This document shows, piece by piece, positions 1 to 9,430 of a stretch of 64,000 nucleotides of DNA. A model generated the notes under the pieces. That model was not told the origin of the DNA. It did not search any database and was given only the letters and a program-made list of their open reading frames with translations. Source of the stretch: CAYRZL01 sp964428795 (GTDB taxonomy: Bacteria; Bacillota; Clostridia; Lachnospirales; Lachnospiraceae); contig CAYRZL010000003.1 in NCBI GenBank assembly GCA_964428795.1, positions 1 through 64,000 on the forward strand, in the 5' to 3' direction. Position numbers and translations under genes: made by a program. The stretch's first letter is position 1. Every line of letters begins with the position of its first letter.

Positions 1-180
1 TAACTTTCCAAGCTGAACAGCAACCAATGTGCCGTCAACTGCAACAACTTTCCCCGTCATCGTCTGAACGGAATAGTCTGTACTCGACTGCACATTTTCC
101 GACTGAGCAGTACCGGAGCATGCTGTTAACGGGCAGATGAGCAAAGCCGCAATACATAAAAATGAGATAATTTTTTTCAT
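1..180 (-). CDS. Lipoprotein, N-terminal part (runs off window)
   Basis: Only the first 60 codons lie in the window. They start at an ATG ending at base 180 with a strong GAAGGAGG ribosome site 8-10 bases upstream. The product begins with a Lys-Lys signal peptide and a hydrophobic stretch ending in a lipobox (L-T-A-C, Cys at about residue 21), so it should be a lipid-anchored exported protein. After the lipobox comes a Ser/Gln-rich linker and then the segment TGKVVAVDGTLVAVQLG, which looks like the start of a small beta-rich domain. Similar starts occur in Lachnospiraceae lipoproteins of unknown role. I cannot name the family. It is divergent from the genes to its right. Confidence 0.75.
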   Translation of the reverse strand, partial: MKKIISFLCIAALLICPLTACSGTAQSENVQSSTDYSVQTMTGKVVAVDGTLVAVQLGKL

Positions 181-459
181 GATGAAAGACCTCCTTCATA
201 GATAGATTCTACTCTCCATGCCTTAATTGAAGTTAAAAGCAATCCTATCCCACTGATTGTTTCCGCGTACATTTCAGAGCTTGGCCATTCTTTTCGTTTC
301 AGACTCATTCGAGCATTTAGGCGAGCTTGCACACATTTCGGACTTCTGTCATAAACAATCAAATCCAGAAGTTATTATGGTTTATTTTTTTATTGTAACC
401 GAAACATGGAGGAAATGCAAAACTATTCCGGTTTATCCAGCGGCAAAGAAAATCATTGA
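181..459. other. Gene-free stretch left of the corA-like gene
   Basis: Between the divergent lipoprotein gene and the promoter at 460-488 I see no gene. An open frame at 257-487 (+) has no ribosome site, no domain-like composition, and runs into that promoter. The promoter of the lipoprotein should lie here on the - strand, but no clean -35/-10 pair stands out. Confidence 0.4.
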
Positions 460-488
460 TTGCATTCTGGGCGAAATGAGAGTATAAT
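460..488 (+). promoter_or_regulatory. Sigma-A-type promoter of the corA-like gene
   Basis: TTGCAT at 460-465 and a perfect TATAAT at 483-488 are separated by 17 bases. Transcription should start near 495, which places the hairpin at 508-544 at the very start of the leader. Confidence 0.6.
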
Positions 489-507
489 TATAGACTGTAA
501 AAACGCA

Positions 508-544
508 AAGAGGCGATTCCAGGGGAGTCGTCTCTTCTTTTTTT
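508..544 (+). terminator. Terminator-like hairpin in the corA leader
   Basis: An 11-bp stem (508-518 with 526-536, including two G-T pairs) is followed by C and seven T residues. It lies between the promoter at 460-488 and the coding region, so it could act as an attenuator as well as a terminator. No alternative antiterminator pairing was evident by eye. Confidence 0.55.
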
Positions 545-550
545 CCAGCC

Positions 551-586
551 ATGGCAAAGAAAGCTCCGATGGGGGTTCCTATTCGC
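551..586 (+). repeat. 36-nt hairpin element, copy 1
   Basis: First of three 36-nt copies (others at 36829-36864 and 50489-50524). 26 of 36 positions are the same in all three and there are no indels. It folds as a hairpin: bases 9-12 of the element pair with 26-29, a G-G mismatch follows (13/25), then bases 14-17 pair with 21-24 around a 3-base loop. In this copy the 10/28 pair is A-C and the 15/23 pair is T-G. Like the other copies it sits just after a terminator-like hairpin and just before a gene. Confidence 0.6.
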
Positions 587-650
587 GAAAAGAATAAAAC
601 CGGAAATATGTGGAATCCTAGAGAGGAATCAGAATGAAGGAGTAAACTCG

Positions 651-1571
651 ATGAGAACATATGGACTGGGAGAGCGTTTTTATTTACTTACAGAAGGAAG
701 TCAGGTGGGAGAACTACAAAAAAGCATTTATCTACTTTCTATTGAAGAGTTTCAGGAAAAGAGGCTGAATATCCCTCACAAAAACAATATACTGCGTTAC
801 ATCAGTGATATGGAATACTGCAAAGCGGAATTGTTCGGTTCCTGTATTCTGGGAACCATCTGCATGCCGGTGCGGCAGGAAAAAATTGAGCGAAAAATAC
901 GGTTCGGTTTTTATATGCAGGAAGGCGAGATGTATCTCATTGGCAAAGAAAAACAACTGATCGGACTGTTGGGGCGGATGCATGAAAACATATATCCGGC
1001 AGGTATGACGACTCCGGGATTTTTCTGTCGTCTGCTGAATTTCTGGCTGGAAGAGGATGACACATATCTGCAGCAGACCGAAAAATCGCTGTATCGGATG
1101 GAGGAAATTGTTTTGCGCAGCGCTCCGGTGGATTTCTACGAGACGATTACCAGATACCGGAGAGACCTGATGATCCTTCATGCTTATTACACGCAGATGC
1201 AGTCCATGGCGGCGGCGATCCGCTCCAACACGAATCAGATGCTGCTTGAGGAGGAATGTCAGGATTATACCAGATTGTCTGACCGTATTCAGAATCTTCG
1301 TGCCCATGTGGAGCATTTGCGTGATTTTGTGATTCAGATCCGGGAGCTTTATCAGGCGCATCAGGATACGAGGCAGAGCAATTCCATGAATCTGCTGACG
1401 GTTCTCAACGCTATTTTTCTGCCCCTTACCCTGCTGGCGGGGTGGTATGGCATGAATTTTGAGCAAATGCCGGAGCTGGAGTGGGAGCATGGATATGTGG
1501 GAGCCGCTGTGCTCAGCGGCATTATCATTCTCACAGAGGTGATTATTTTTAAGAAAAAAGGTTTGCTCTGA
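651..1571 (+). CDS. CorA-like divalent cation transporter
   Basis: A 306-residue protein of the CorA Mg2+/Co2+ channel family. CorA proteins form pentameric inner-membrane channels for Mg2+. The diagnostic GMN motif appears as WYGMNF near residue 268, at the end of the first of two C-terminal membrane helices (about 247-270 and 280-300). It is preceded by a long predicted helical stalk (about 130-245). The N-terminal cytoplasmic domain has little recognisable sequence, so the exact ion is uncertain. The start has GAAGGAG about 9 bases upstream. The gene has its own promoter and a leader with two hairpins; no M-box Mg2+ riboswitch pattern was seen. Confidence 0.8.
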   Translation: MRTYGLGERFYLLTEGSQVGELQKSIYLLSIEEFQEKRLNIPHKNNILRYISDMEYCKAELFGSCILGTICMPVRQEKIERKIRFGFYMQEGEMYLIGKEKQLIGLLGRMHENIYPAGMTTPGFFCRLLNFWLEEDDTYLQQTEKSLYRMEEIVLRSAPVDFYETITRYRRDLMILHAYYTQMQSMAAAIRSNTNQMLLEEECQDYTRLSDRIQNLRAHVEHLRDFVIQIRELYQAHQDTRQSNSMNLLTVLNAIFLPLTLLAGWYGMNFEQMPELEWEHGYVGAAVLSGIIILTEVIIFKKKGLL

Positions 1572-1668
1572 TTTGTCCGCCGGACATTGAAAAAATTTCC
1601 AGGATACTCTATACTGGTATCATCTGCAATATGCATGATTCTGAAAAATCAGATAGAGGAGTAGACAA

Positions 1669-2307
1669 ATGACAAAGAAAAAACTGGCCCTTGAGGTCAT
1701 TGAACGTTTGAAAAAAGAATATCCGGATGCAGGATGTACCCTGGATTATGATGATGCGTGGAAGCTGCTTGTCAGTGTAAGGCTGGCGGCACAGTGTACC
1801 GATGCCCGTGTAAACGTGGTAGTAGAAGGATTATACGGGAAATATCCAAGCATTGAAGCTCTTGCAGAGGCGGAGCCGGAGGATATTGAGAAAATTGTGA
1901 GACCCTGCGGTCTTGGGAAGAGTAAAGCGCGGGATATCAGCGCCTGTATGCGTATGCTGCGGGATGAATATGATGGAAAAGTCCCCGATGATTTTAATGC
2001 ACTGTTAAAATTGCCGGGTGTGGGGAGAAAAAGTGCAAATCTCATTATGGGGGATGTGTTTGGAAAGCCTGCTATTGTGACCGATACCCATTGTATCCGT
2101 CTTACCAACCGGATCGGTCTGGTGGATGGTATCAGGGAGCCCAAAAAGGTGGAGATGGCATTGTGGGAGATTATTCCGCCTGAGGAGGGCAGTGATTTCT
2201 GCCACCGTCTTGTGTATCATGGAAGAGAAGTTTGTACAGCGCGCACCCATCCCTATTGTGACAAATGCTGTCTGCCTGATATCTGTAAAAGTGCATTTCA
2301 GGTATGA
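1669..2307 (+). CDS. nth: Endonuclease III (DNA glycosylase/AP lyase)
   Basis: A 212-residue base-excision-repair enzyme that removes oxidised pyrimidines and cuts at abasic sites. The helix-hairpin-helix LPGVGRKSAN carries the catalytic Lys at residue 121, and VTDTHC carries the catalytic Asp at 139, matching Lys120/Asp138 of the E. coli enzyme. The C-terminal [4Fe-4S] loop is present, but its first spacing is Cys-X7-Cys-X2-Cys-X5-Cys instead of the usual X6. GAGGAG precedes the ATG. It is separated by 37 bases from the AEC permease gene and may be co-transcribed with it. Confidence 0.93.
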   Translation: MTKKKLALEVIERLKKEYPDAGCTLDYDDAWKLLVSVRLAAQCTDARVNVVVEGLYGKYPSIEALAEAEPEDIEKIVRPCGLGKSKARDISACMRMLRDEYDGKVPDDFNALLKLPGVGRKSANLIMGDVFGKPAIVTDTHCIRLTNRIGLVDGIREPKKVEMALWEIIPPEEGSDFCHRLVYHGREVCTARTHPYCDKCCLPDICKSAFQV

Positions 2308-2344
2308 CATGCGGCAATCTGACAAAGAAACGGGGAAATAAAAA

Positions 2345-3274
2345 ATGTCTGTAGTTACAAGTAGCGTAATTATTTTATTCGCACTGATCTTCCTGGGCTT
2401 TTTTATTGGAAAGCGGGCCATCGTCCGGCAGGATTGCTGTCCTGATCTTTCCAATCTGATTTTGAAGGTCACCATGCCCGTGACGGTGTTTTGCTCTATG
2501 ATCCGTCCGCTGAATCAGCCATTGATGCTGGAGGGTGTACATACAATCATTGCGGTGGCTGTCTATCATGGTGTGGCATTTCTGATCGGTGTCGCAGCAG
2601 TGCGCATCATGAGAGTGCCTGACAGGGAAAAAGGAGTCTGGCTGTTTACCTGTATGCTGTCCAACAACGGTTTTATGGGCTTGCCGCTGGCGTTGTCCAT
2701 ATACGGAAATGACGGAATGTTTGTCATGGCATTTGCCAATATCATGACAAATCTGCTCATTTTTTCCGTAGGTGTAAAGCTTATGACCCGGTATTACCCG
2801 GTGAAGGAGAAGATCAGCCTTAAGAAAATGCTGGTGAATAACATCAACATCGCTGTGGTGGTGGGACTGATTTTTTATTTTATGCAGATTCCCATACCGG
2901 AGGTGATATCGGAACTGTTGGGATATATTGCTGACATTACATCGGGGTTATCCATGATCGTCGTGGGATTATCGCTGTCACGGATGCCATTTCAGGGGAT
3001 TTTCCGCAATAAGCGGATGTTTGTGCTGGTCGCACTGCGTCTGATCGTCATACCGTTGATCGTGATCTGGGCTGTAAAGGTTCTGCCCTTTGATCTGGGA
3101 GAGCTTGGAACGAGCGTGCTGGTGCTTACTGCGACGCTTCCGGCGGCATCGTCCCAGTCCATGCTTTGTGAGCAGTACGGAACCAATACGCAGGATGCGG
3201 GCCGGGCAGTAATCCTGACCACATTGTGCAGTGTGATCACCGTACCTCTTATGGTTAGCCTTGCTTTCGGATAA
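2345..3274 (+). CDS. AEC-family permease (auxin efflux carrier/malate permease type)
   Basis: A 309-residue polytopic membrane protein with about ten hydrophobic segments. The first part (FLGFFIGKRAIV, then LSNLILKVTMPVTVF) and the LPLALSIYGNDG and LPAASSQSMLCEQYG segments match the AEC family, which exports or exchanges organic acids such as malate in bacteria. The substrate cannot be read from the sequence. The ribosome site before the ATG is weak (GGGGAA). Confidence 0.82.
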   Translation: MSVVTSSVIILFALIFLGFFIGKRAIVRQDCCPDLSNLILKVTMPVTVFCSMIRPLNQPLMLEGVHTIIAVAVYHGVAFLIGVAAVRIMRVPDREKGVWLFTCMLSNNGFMGLPLALSIYGNDGMFVMAFANIMTNLLIFSVGVKLMTRYYPVKEKISLKKMLVNNINIAVVVGLIFYFMQIPIPEVISELLGYIADITSGLSMIVVGLSLSRMPFQGIFRNKRMFVLVALRLIVIPLIVIWAVKVLPFDLGELGTSVLVLTATLPAASSQSMLCEQYGTNTQDAGRAVILTTLCSVITVPLMVSLAFG

Positions 3275-3317
3275 CAGGAAAAGAAAAACTGTTGATTTAT
3301 ACAATTAGGAGGAAAAA

Positions 3318-4928
3318 ATGGCTGTTAAATATGTATTTGTGACAGGTGGTGTTGTATCGGGACTTGGAAAAGGAATTACAGCAGCTTCTCTCGGGAGACT
3401 GCTGAAAGCCCGCGGTTATAAGGTGACCATGCAGAAGTTTGACCCTTATATCAATATAGATCCGGGGACCATGAATCCCATTCAGCACGGAGAGGTGTTC
3501 GTGACGGATGACGGAGCGGAGACAGACCTGGATCTTGGACATTATGAAAGATTTATTGACGAGAGTCTCACGAAAAATTCAAATGTGACGACGGGAAAAG
3601 TGTACTGGTCTGTGCTTCATAAGGAGCGCAGGGGAGACTATGGCGGCGGAACCGTCCAGGTCATTCCCCATATCACCAATGAGATCAAAAGCAGATTTTA
3701 CCGGAATTATAATGAGGAGGAGACTCATATTGCCATCATTGAGGTGGGAGGAACGGTGGGAGATATTGAAAGCCAGCCGTTTTTGGAGTCCATTCGTCAG
3801 TTCCGGCATGAAATGGGACGGGAAAATGTGATTTTGATTCATGTGACATTGATCCCGTATATTGCTGCTTCCGGTGAATTAAAGACGAAGCCTACGCAGG
3901 CGAGTGTAAAAGAATTGCAGGGCATGGGTATTCAGCCGGATATCATCGTGTGTCGTTCCGAGCATCCGCTGGATCAGGGATTAAAGGATAAAATTTCATT
4001 GTTCTGCAATGTGCCGAAGCAGTGCGTGCTTCAGAATCTGGATGTGGAGTACCTGTATGAGGCGCCCCTGGCAATGGAAAAGGAGCATCTGGCACAGGTT
4101 GTGTGTGAGCGTCTGCAGCTTCCCTGCCCGGAACCGGATCTGAGCGATTGGGTGGAGATGGTTCAGGCTCTGCACAATCCGACCAGAGATGTGGAGGTCG
4201 CTCTGGTTGGAAAATATACCCAGCTTCATGATGCATATATATCCGTGGTGGAGGCGTTAAAGCACGGAGGAATCGCATCTCATGCAACCGTAAATATCCG
4301 GTGGTTGGATTCCGAGCTTCTGAATGACGAAAATGCGGACAACATTCTCGGAGGTGTAAGCGGGATTCTGGTACCCGGCGGTTTTGGCCACCGGGGAATA
4401 GATGGAAAGATCGTGGCGATCCGGTATGCAAGGGAGCATCGGATCCCGTTTCTGGGTCTGTGTCTCGGCATGCAGCTTGCCATTGTGGAATATGCCCGTC
4501 ATGTATGCGGGCTGGAGGATGCTCACAGTGTAGAGCTGAATCCGAATACAAAATATCCGGTTATTGATCTGATGCCGGATCAAAACGGGGTAGAGGATAT
4601 CGGCGGAACTTTGCGTCTCGGCTCTTATCCATGTGAACTGAAGCCGGATTCTCTTGCGAGGAAGCTGTATGGGGCAGACCGGATCGAGGAGAGACATCGC
4701 CATCGTTATGAGGTGAACAATGATTACCGGAACATTTTGACGGAGCATGGAATGACATTGTCCGGCATATCACCGGACGGGCGCATTGTTGAGATGATCG
4801 AGCTTCCCGGACATCCGTGGTTTGTGGCAACCCAGGCACATCCGGAGCTGAAATCAAGACCGAACAGACCGCATCCGTTGTTCCGCGGTTTCGTGGAAGC
4901 GGCATTGAGCATAAAAACAATGAAATAA
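3318..4928 (+). CDS. pyrG: CTP synthase
   Basis: A 536-residue enzyme, the usual length, that converts UTP to CTP using ATP and glutamine. The N-terminal synthetase domain starts with [16 protein letters not shown] and contains the [14 protein letters not shown] substrate loop. The C-terminal class I glutamine amidotransferase domain has the nucleophile Cys382 in GLCLGMQ and a His-Pro-Glu triad part in THAHPEL-like sequence (QAHPEL). TTAGGAGGAA precedes the ATG. A terminator follows at 4934-4977, so the gene is transcribed as a single unit or as the end of the nth-AEC unit. Confidence 0.97.
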   Translation: MAVKYVFVTGGVVSGLGKGITAASLGRLLKARGYKVTMQKFDPYINIDPGTMNPIQHGEVFVTDDGAETDLDLGHYERFIDESLTKNSNVTTGKVYWSVLHKERRGDYGGGTVQVIPHITNEIKSRFYRNYNEEETHIAIIEVGGTVGDIESQPFLESIRQFRHEMGRENVILIHVTLIPYIAASGELKTKPTQASVKELQGMGIQPDIIVCRSEHPLDQGLKDKISLFCNVPKQCVLQNLDVEYLYEAPLAMEKEHLAQVVCERLQLPCPEPDLSDWVEMVQALHNPTRDVEVALVGKYTQLHDAYISVVEALKHGGIASHATVNIRWLDSELLNDENADNILGGVSGILVPGGFGHRGIDGKIVAIRYAREHRIPFLGLCLGMQLAIVEYARHVCGLEDAHSVELNPNTKYPVIDLMPDQNGVEDIGGTLRLGSYPCELKPDSLARKLYGADRIEERHRHRYEVNNDYRNILTEHGMTLSGISPDGRIVEMIELPGHPWFVATQAHPELKSRPNRPHPLFRGFVEAALSIKTMK

Positions 4929-4933
4929 ATTTG

Positions 4934-4977
4934 AAAAATGTACTTTTGTATGCAGACATACGGAGGTACATTTTTTT
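4934..4977 (+). terminator. Intrinsic terminator after pyrG
   Basis: A 10-bp outer stem (4934-4943 with 4966-4975) encloses a second 5-bp stem (4948-4952 with 4957-4961). The right arm ends in a run of seven T residues. Confidence 0.8.
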
Positions 4978-5088
4978 GAATTTACAGAGTTTATGACATT
5001 TCCATTTTTTATAGTTCTGTGAACCGGTATAAATTGCGGGTTTTAATAGAAACTTTATAAAAGAAAATAAAAATTCACGATTAAAATG

Positions 5089-5117
5089 TTGATTTTACAA
5101 CGCTTTATCAATATAAT
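5089..5117 (+). promoter_or_regulatory. Promoter of ftsH
   Basis: TTGATT (5089-5094), a 17-base spacer and a perfect TATAAT (5112-5117) lie in AT-rich DNA 67 bases before the ftsH start. Confidence 0.65.
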
Positions 5118-5183
5118 GAATAGATACAGCTATTGAAGAAAAATGGAAATAACCGTTTTTGGAGATTTCCAGGGAGGACGTAA

Positions 5184-7112
5184 ATGGAAGACAACAGAGG
5201 ATCAAATAATAATAACGGCGGCAACGGAAATAAGCCGGGTAAAAACGGGCAGACCATGTTGATATTTGTGTTTGTGACGCTTCTTGTTTTATTGCTGGTG
5301 ACCGCGTTGAATAACCGCCTTGGCAAGCTGACGACCCAGGAAGTGAGCTATACCCAGTTTAAGGAGATGGTTGAGGAAGGAAAAGTGGAAAGCGTGGAAA
5401 TAAGTTCATCTGAGATCAGGATCACGCCGAAAGAGGATGAACAGTCTATCATACAGGTTACTTATTATACCGGATATTTGAATGATGATACATTGCTTCA
5501 GTATTTGGAGGATCACGACGTGGACGTAAAAGCTGCACAGGCGAATAATACCGCGTCTGTGATTTACAGCATACTCAGTTTTGTGATTCCGATCGTGTTT
5601 ATCTGGATTTTACTGGGATTTGTGATGCGTCGTATGGGCAGTGGCGGCGGCGGAATTATGGGCGTCGGAAAGAGCAATGCAAAAGTCTATGTGGAGAAAT
5701 CTACGGGCGTCAGCTTTGCTGACGTGGCAGGACAGGATGAGGCGAAGGAGTCCTTGCAGGAGGTTGTGGATTTTTTGCATAACCCGCAGAAATATACCGC
5801 TATCGGCGCCAAGCTTCCGAAAGGAGCGCTGCTGGTAGGCCCTCCGGGTACCGGTAAGACCCTGCTGGCAAAAGCTGTTGCAGGAGAGGCAAACGTACCC
5901 TTCTTCTCTCTGGCAGGTTCTGATTTTGTGGAGATGTTCGTGGGTGTAGGTGCATCCCGTGTGCGTGACCTGTTTAAGGAAGCATATAAGCAGTCTCCGT
6001 GTATTATTTTTATTGATGAGATCGATGCCATCGGTAAGAGCCGTGACGGACATTACAGCGGAAACGACGAGCGTGAGCAGACATTGAATCAGCTTTTGGC
6101 TGAGATGGATGGTTTTGATACGAGTAAGGGTCTTTTGATTCTGGCAGCAACCAACCGCCCGGAAATTCTGGATAAGGCACTGCTGCGTCCGGGACGTTTC
6201 GACCGTCGTATCATCGTAGATAAGCCGGATTTAAAGGGGCGTATCGAGACATTGAAAGTACATTCCAAAAATGTGAGCATGGATGAGAGTGTGGATCTGG
6301 AAGCTATCGCACTTGCTACCGCAGGCTGTGTGGGTTCCGATCTTGCAAATATGATCAATGAAGCTGCGATCAACGCAGTAAAGCATGGCAGAAAATATGT
6401 GTGCCAGGCGGATCTGTTTGAGTCTGTGGAAGTGGTCATTGCGGGTAAAGAAAAGAAAGACCGCATCATGGGACCGAAGGAGAAAAAACTGGTGGCTTAC
6501 CACGAGGTAGGACACGCACTGGTATCAGCATTGCAGAAGGATTCGGAACCGGTGCAGAAGATTACTATCGTGCCCCGTACCATGGGCTCCCTGGGCTATA
6601 CGCTGCAGACCCCGGAAGAAGAAAAATATCTGAATACAAAAGACGAGCTGATGGCGCGTATCGTTACTTATATGGGCGGTCGTGCGGCAGAGGAAATCTG
6701 CTGTGAATCCGTTACGACGGGGGCATCCAATGATATCGAGATGGCTACCAGAATCGCAAGAGCCATGGTAACGCAGTTTGGTATGTCTGACCGGTTTGGT
6801 CTGATGAGTCTGGAATCTATTGAGAACCGTTATCTGGACGGCAGGGCAGTGATGACCTGTGGTGATGATACAGCCGCTCAGATTGACGAAGTAGTTATGG
6901 ATATTCTGAAAAAGAGCTATGACGAGGCAAAACAGATGCTGACGGATCACCGTCACATTCTGGAAGAGATTGCGGATTACCTGTATGAGCATGAGACGAT
7001 CACCGGAAAAGAATTTATGGATATCTTTAACCGCATGAAACATGAGGGCGGAGAAATCGTGGATGCTGAGGGCGCTGTATTGGATGACAGCTCCATCTTT
7101 GAGGAGGAGTAG
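5184..7112 (+). CDS. ftsH: ATP-dependent zinc metalloprotease FtsH
   Basis: A 642-residue membrane-anchored AAA+ protease that degrades misfolded or regulatory membrane and cytosolic proteins as a hexamer. After a Gly/Asn-rich cytosolic start there is a membrane helix (about 25-45), an extracytoplasmic domain, and a second helix (about 118-140). The AAA domain has Walker A GPPGTGKT at 219-226, Walker B FIDEIDA near 275, and RPGRFDR. The zinc site is H-E-V-G-H at 440-444, with Val where most homologues have Ala. An acidic tail ends the protein. It has its own promoter, and the uvrC start lies 30 bases downstream. Confidence 0.97.
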   Translation: MEDNRGSNNNNGGNGNKPGKNGQTMLIFVFVTLLVLLLVTALNNRLGKLTTQEVSYTQFKEMVEEGKVESVEISSSEIRITPKEDEQSIIQVTYYTGYLNDDTLLQYLEDHDVDVKAAQANNTASVIYSILSFVIPIVFIWILLGFVMRRMGSGGGGIMGVGKSNAKVYVEKSTGVSFADVAGQDEAKESLQEVVDFLHNPQKYTAIGAKLPKGALLVGPPGTGKTLLAKAVAGEANVPFFSLAGSDFVEMFVGVGASRVRDLFKEAYKQSPCIIFIDEIDAIGKSRDGHYSGNDEREQTLNQLLAEMDGFDTSKGLLILAATNRPEILDKALLRPGRFDRRIIVDKPDLKGRIETLKVHSKNVSMDESVDLEAIALATAGCVGSDLANMINEAAINAVKHGRKYVCQADLFESVEVVIAGKEKKDRIMGPKEKKLVAYHEVGHALVSALQKDSEPVQKITIVPRTMGSLGYTLQTPEEEKYLNTKDELMARIVTYMGGRAAEEICCESVTTGASNDIEMATRIARAMVTQFGMSDRFGLMSLESIENRYLDGRAVMTCGDDTAAQIDEVVMDILKKSYDEAKQMLTDHRHILEEIADYLYEHETITGKEFMDIFNRMKHEGGEIVDAEGAVLDDSSIFEEE

Positions 7113-7142
7113 AGGGCAGACTTCTGTGAAAGAGATGAAATA

Positions 7143-8999
7143 ATGTTTGATATTCAGGAAGAATTAAAAAAGCTGCCGGGAAAACCCGGTGTATATATTA
7201 TGCACGATGAGCGGGATGCGATTATTTATATAGGCAAAGCGGTCAGTCTGAAAAACCGTGTACGTCAGTATTTTCAGAGCAGCAGAAATAAGGGAGCGAA
7301 GATTGAAAAGATGGTGACACACATCCGGCGTTTCGAGTATATTATCACGGATTCGGAGCTGGAGGCCCTTGTGCTGGAGTGCAATCTGATTAAGGAGCAC
7401 CGGCCAAAATACAATACGATGCTCAAGGATGATAAGACATATCCGTATATAAAGGTGACTCTGGGAGAAGATTTTCCCAGGGTCCTCTTTTCACGTCAGA
7501 TGAAAAAAGATAAATCCAGATATTATGGACCGTATACAAGTGCAGGGGCAGTGAAGGATACGATAGAACTTCTGCAAAAGCTGTTTACTCTGCGAACCTG
7601 TAATCGTGCTCTGCCGAAGGATACAGGTAAGGAACGCCCCTGTCTGAATTATCATATTCATCAATGTAGGGCTCCTTGTCAGGGATATATCAGCAAAGAT
7701 GAATATATGGAGCAGATTCGGGGAGCTATGGACTTCTTGGGCGGAAATTATCAGCCGATGATCAAAAGTCTGGAAAAAAAAATGCAGGATGCGTCAGACC
7801 AGTTGGATTTTGAGAAGGCGATTGAATACAGAGAGCTTTTAACCAGTGTCAAAAGTGTGGCGCAGAAGCAGAAGATTACCAGCAGTGACGGAGAGGACAG
7901 AGATGTTCTGGCACTGGCAAAGGATGACAGAGATGCGGTAGTGCAGGTGTTTTTTGTCCGCGGAGGCAAGCTGATTGGAAGGGAGCACTTTTATGTGACC
8001 ATTGCAAACGAGGATACCGAGGAACAGATTATGTCAACCTTTATCAAACAGTATTATGCGGGCACACCCTTTGTCCCAAAAGAGATCATGCTTCAGACAG
8101 AAGTGGATGATGCTCAGATCGTCAGTGAATGGCTCAGTTCAAAGCGGGGGAATAAGGTCTATATCCGCGTGCCGAAAAAGGGCAGCAGAGAAAAGCTGGT
8201 GGAGCTGGCTGCGCAGAATGCAAAGCTGGTTCTCAGCCAGGACAAAGAGAAAATAAAAAGAGAAGAAGGACGCACGCTGGGGGCGGTCAAAGAGATTGCG
8301 GGGCTGCTTGGAATGACGGGTATTCAGCGGATGGAGGCCTATGACATATCCAATATCAGCGGATTTGAGTCGGTCGGTTCCATGGTTGTCTACGAGAAGG
8401 GGAAACCCTGCCGCAGTGATTACCGTAAGTTCAAGCTCCGGACAGTAACCGGACCGGATGACTACCGTTCCATGTATGAGGTGCTTACCCGCAGATTTCA
8501 GCATGGCCTGGAAGAACGTCAGGAGATGAGGGAGAAGGAGCTGGATGAGACATATGGAAAGTTTTCAAAGTTTCCCGACCTGATCCTGATGGATGGCGGA
8601 AAGGGGCAGGTTCATATCGCAGAGCGTGTGCTTGATGAACTGCATCTGGATATCCCGGTATGCGGTATGGTAAAGGATGATTATCATCGTACCAGAGGGT
8701 TGTATTTCAGGGATCGGGAAGTGCCCATTGACAGGGACAGCGAGGGCTTCCGGCTGATCACCAGAATACAGGATGAGGCACACAGATTTGCCATTGAGTA
8801 TCACAGGTCACTGCGGAGCAGGGAGCAGGTGCATTCCGTTCTGGATGACATACCGGGTATTGGACCGGAGCGCCGCAAAGCACTGATGCGTGCCTTTCAG
8901 TCGCTGGAGGAGATTAAAAATGCCACGGAAGAGGAGCTGGCTGAAGTACCGTCCATGAATGCGGGGAGTGCGAGAAGTGTGTATGCGTTTTTTCATTGA
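7143..8999 (+). CDS. uvrC: Excinuclease ABC subunit C
   Basis: A 618-residue nucleotide-excision-repair nuclease that makes both incisions around UvrAB-marked damage. The N-terminal GIY-YIG domain ([19 protein letters not shown]) gives the 3' cut. A UvrB-interacting UVR segment lies near 205-235. The RNase H-like domain ([18 protein letters not shown]) gives the 5' cut. Tandem helix-hairpin-helix motifs ([19 protein letters not shown]) close the protein. The ATG follows the ftsH stop by 30 bases. The large inverted repeat at 9054-9134 follows the gene. Confidence 0.97.
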   Translation: MFDIQEELKKLPGKPGVYIMHDERDAIIYIGKAVSLKNRVRQYFQSSRNKGAKIEKMVTHIRRFEYIITDSELEALVLECNLIKEHRPKYNTMLKDDKTYPYIKVTLGEDFPRVLFSRQMKKDKSRYYGPYTSAGAVKDTIELLQKLFTLRTCNRALPKDTGKERPCLNYHIHQCRAPCQGYISKDEYMEQIRGAMDFLGGNYQPMIKSLEKKMQDASDQLDFEKAIEYRELLTSVKSVAQKQKITSSDGEDRDVLALAKDDRDAVVQVFFVRGGKLIGREHFYVTIANEDTEEQIMSTFIKQYYAGTPFVPKEIMLQTEVDDAQIVSEWLSSKRGNKVYIRVPKKGSREKLVELAAQNAKLVLSQDKEKIKREEGRTLGAVKEIAGLLGMTGIQRMEAYDISNISGFESVGSMVVYEKGKPCRSDYRKFKLRTVTGPDDYRSMYEVLTRRFQHGLEERQEMREKELDETYGKFSKFPDLILMDGGKGQVHIAERVLDELHLDIPVCGMVKDDYHRTRGLYFRDREVPIDRDSEGFRLITRIQDEAHRFAIEYHRSLRSREQVHSVLDDIPGIGPERRKALMRAFQSLEEIKNATEEELAEVPSMNAGSARSVYAFFH

Positions 9000-9053
9000 G
9001 AAGAGAGGCGGCATGTGATAAAATCTGGTATGAGGCGGCTGGGTAGTGAGGCA

Positions 9054-9134
9054 ATTTTGTACCGGGGGATATAGATCAGACTCGATGGTGCAAGCACCTT
9101 AGCCTCGTCTGATCTATATCCCCCGGCACAAAAT
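9054..9134. repeat. 28-bp inverted repeat with 25-bp centre
   Basis: Arms 9054-9081 and 9107-9134 are complementary over 28 bases with one mismatch. The centre holds a small palindrome (GGTGCAAGCACC, 9087-9098). There is no T run after the right arm, so it is not a standard terminator of uvrC. The right arm ends in GGCACAAAAT, which is the same as part of the tandem unit that follows, so palindrome and array form one continuous structure. Confidence 0.85.
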
Positions 9135-9135
9135 C

Positions 9136-9402
9136 GCATTTACATCTGCGGCACAAAATCGCATTTACATCTGCGGCACAAAATCGCATTTACATCTGCG
9201 GCACAAAATTGCATTTACATCTGCGGCAGAGATCGCATTTACGTCTGCGGCAGAGATCGCATTTACATCTGCGGCAGAGATCGCATTTACATCTGCGGCA
9301 GAGATCGCATTTACGTCTGCGGCGGAGATTGCATTTACACCAGCGGACAAAATCGCATTTACATCAGTGGACGAGATTGTATTTACATTGATGGCAGGGA
9401 AC
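9136..9402. repeat. Tandem array of 24/25-bp units upstream of hprK
   Basis: Eleven head-to-tail units begin GCATTTACATCTGCGG. The first three are 25 bp (ending CACAAAATC or -ATT) and the rest 24 bp (ending CAGAGATC in the middle copies). Copies decay toward hprK, and a twelfth, barely recognisable, unit merges into its ribosome site. Units are contiguous without spacers, so this is a minisatellite-type array. On the - strand it can be read as DVNAISAA repeats, but no start signal or gene context supports that. Confidence 0.9.
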
Positions 9403-9430
9403 ACATTTGAGACAGGAATGGGAGAAGAAT

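Noticed and set aside
257..487. A 76-codon + strand frame left of the corA-like gene
   Set aside because: No ribosome site, no recognisable composition, and it overlaps the promoter at 460-488.
551..637. A 28-codon frame (MAKKAPMGVPIREKN...) and SSGGGS-like peptides across the three hairpin-element copies
   Set aside because: Similarity between copies appears in more than one reading frame, copy 2 has a stop right after the ATG, and no ribosome site is present. The signal is better explained by a conserved hairpin.
181..650. M-box (Mg2+) riboswitch upstream of the corA-like gene
   Set aside because: The leader from the promoter to the gene is about 155 bases and lacks the M-box conserved segments; only the two hairpins are seen.
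9136..9402. CRISPR array
   Set aside because: Repeat units are contiguous with no unique spacers and there are no cas genes in the window.
9165..9404. A 79-codon frame of DVNAISAA repeats (- strand) and a matching + strand frame
   Set aside because: These are by-products of the 24-bp tandem array; there is no ribosome site, and the frame ends within the array.
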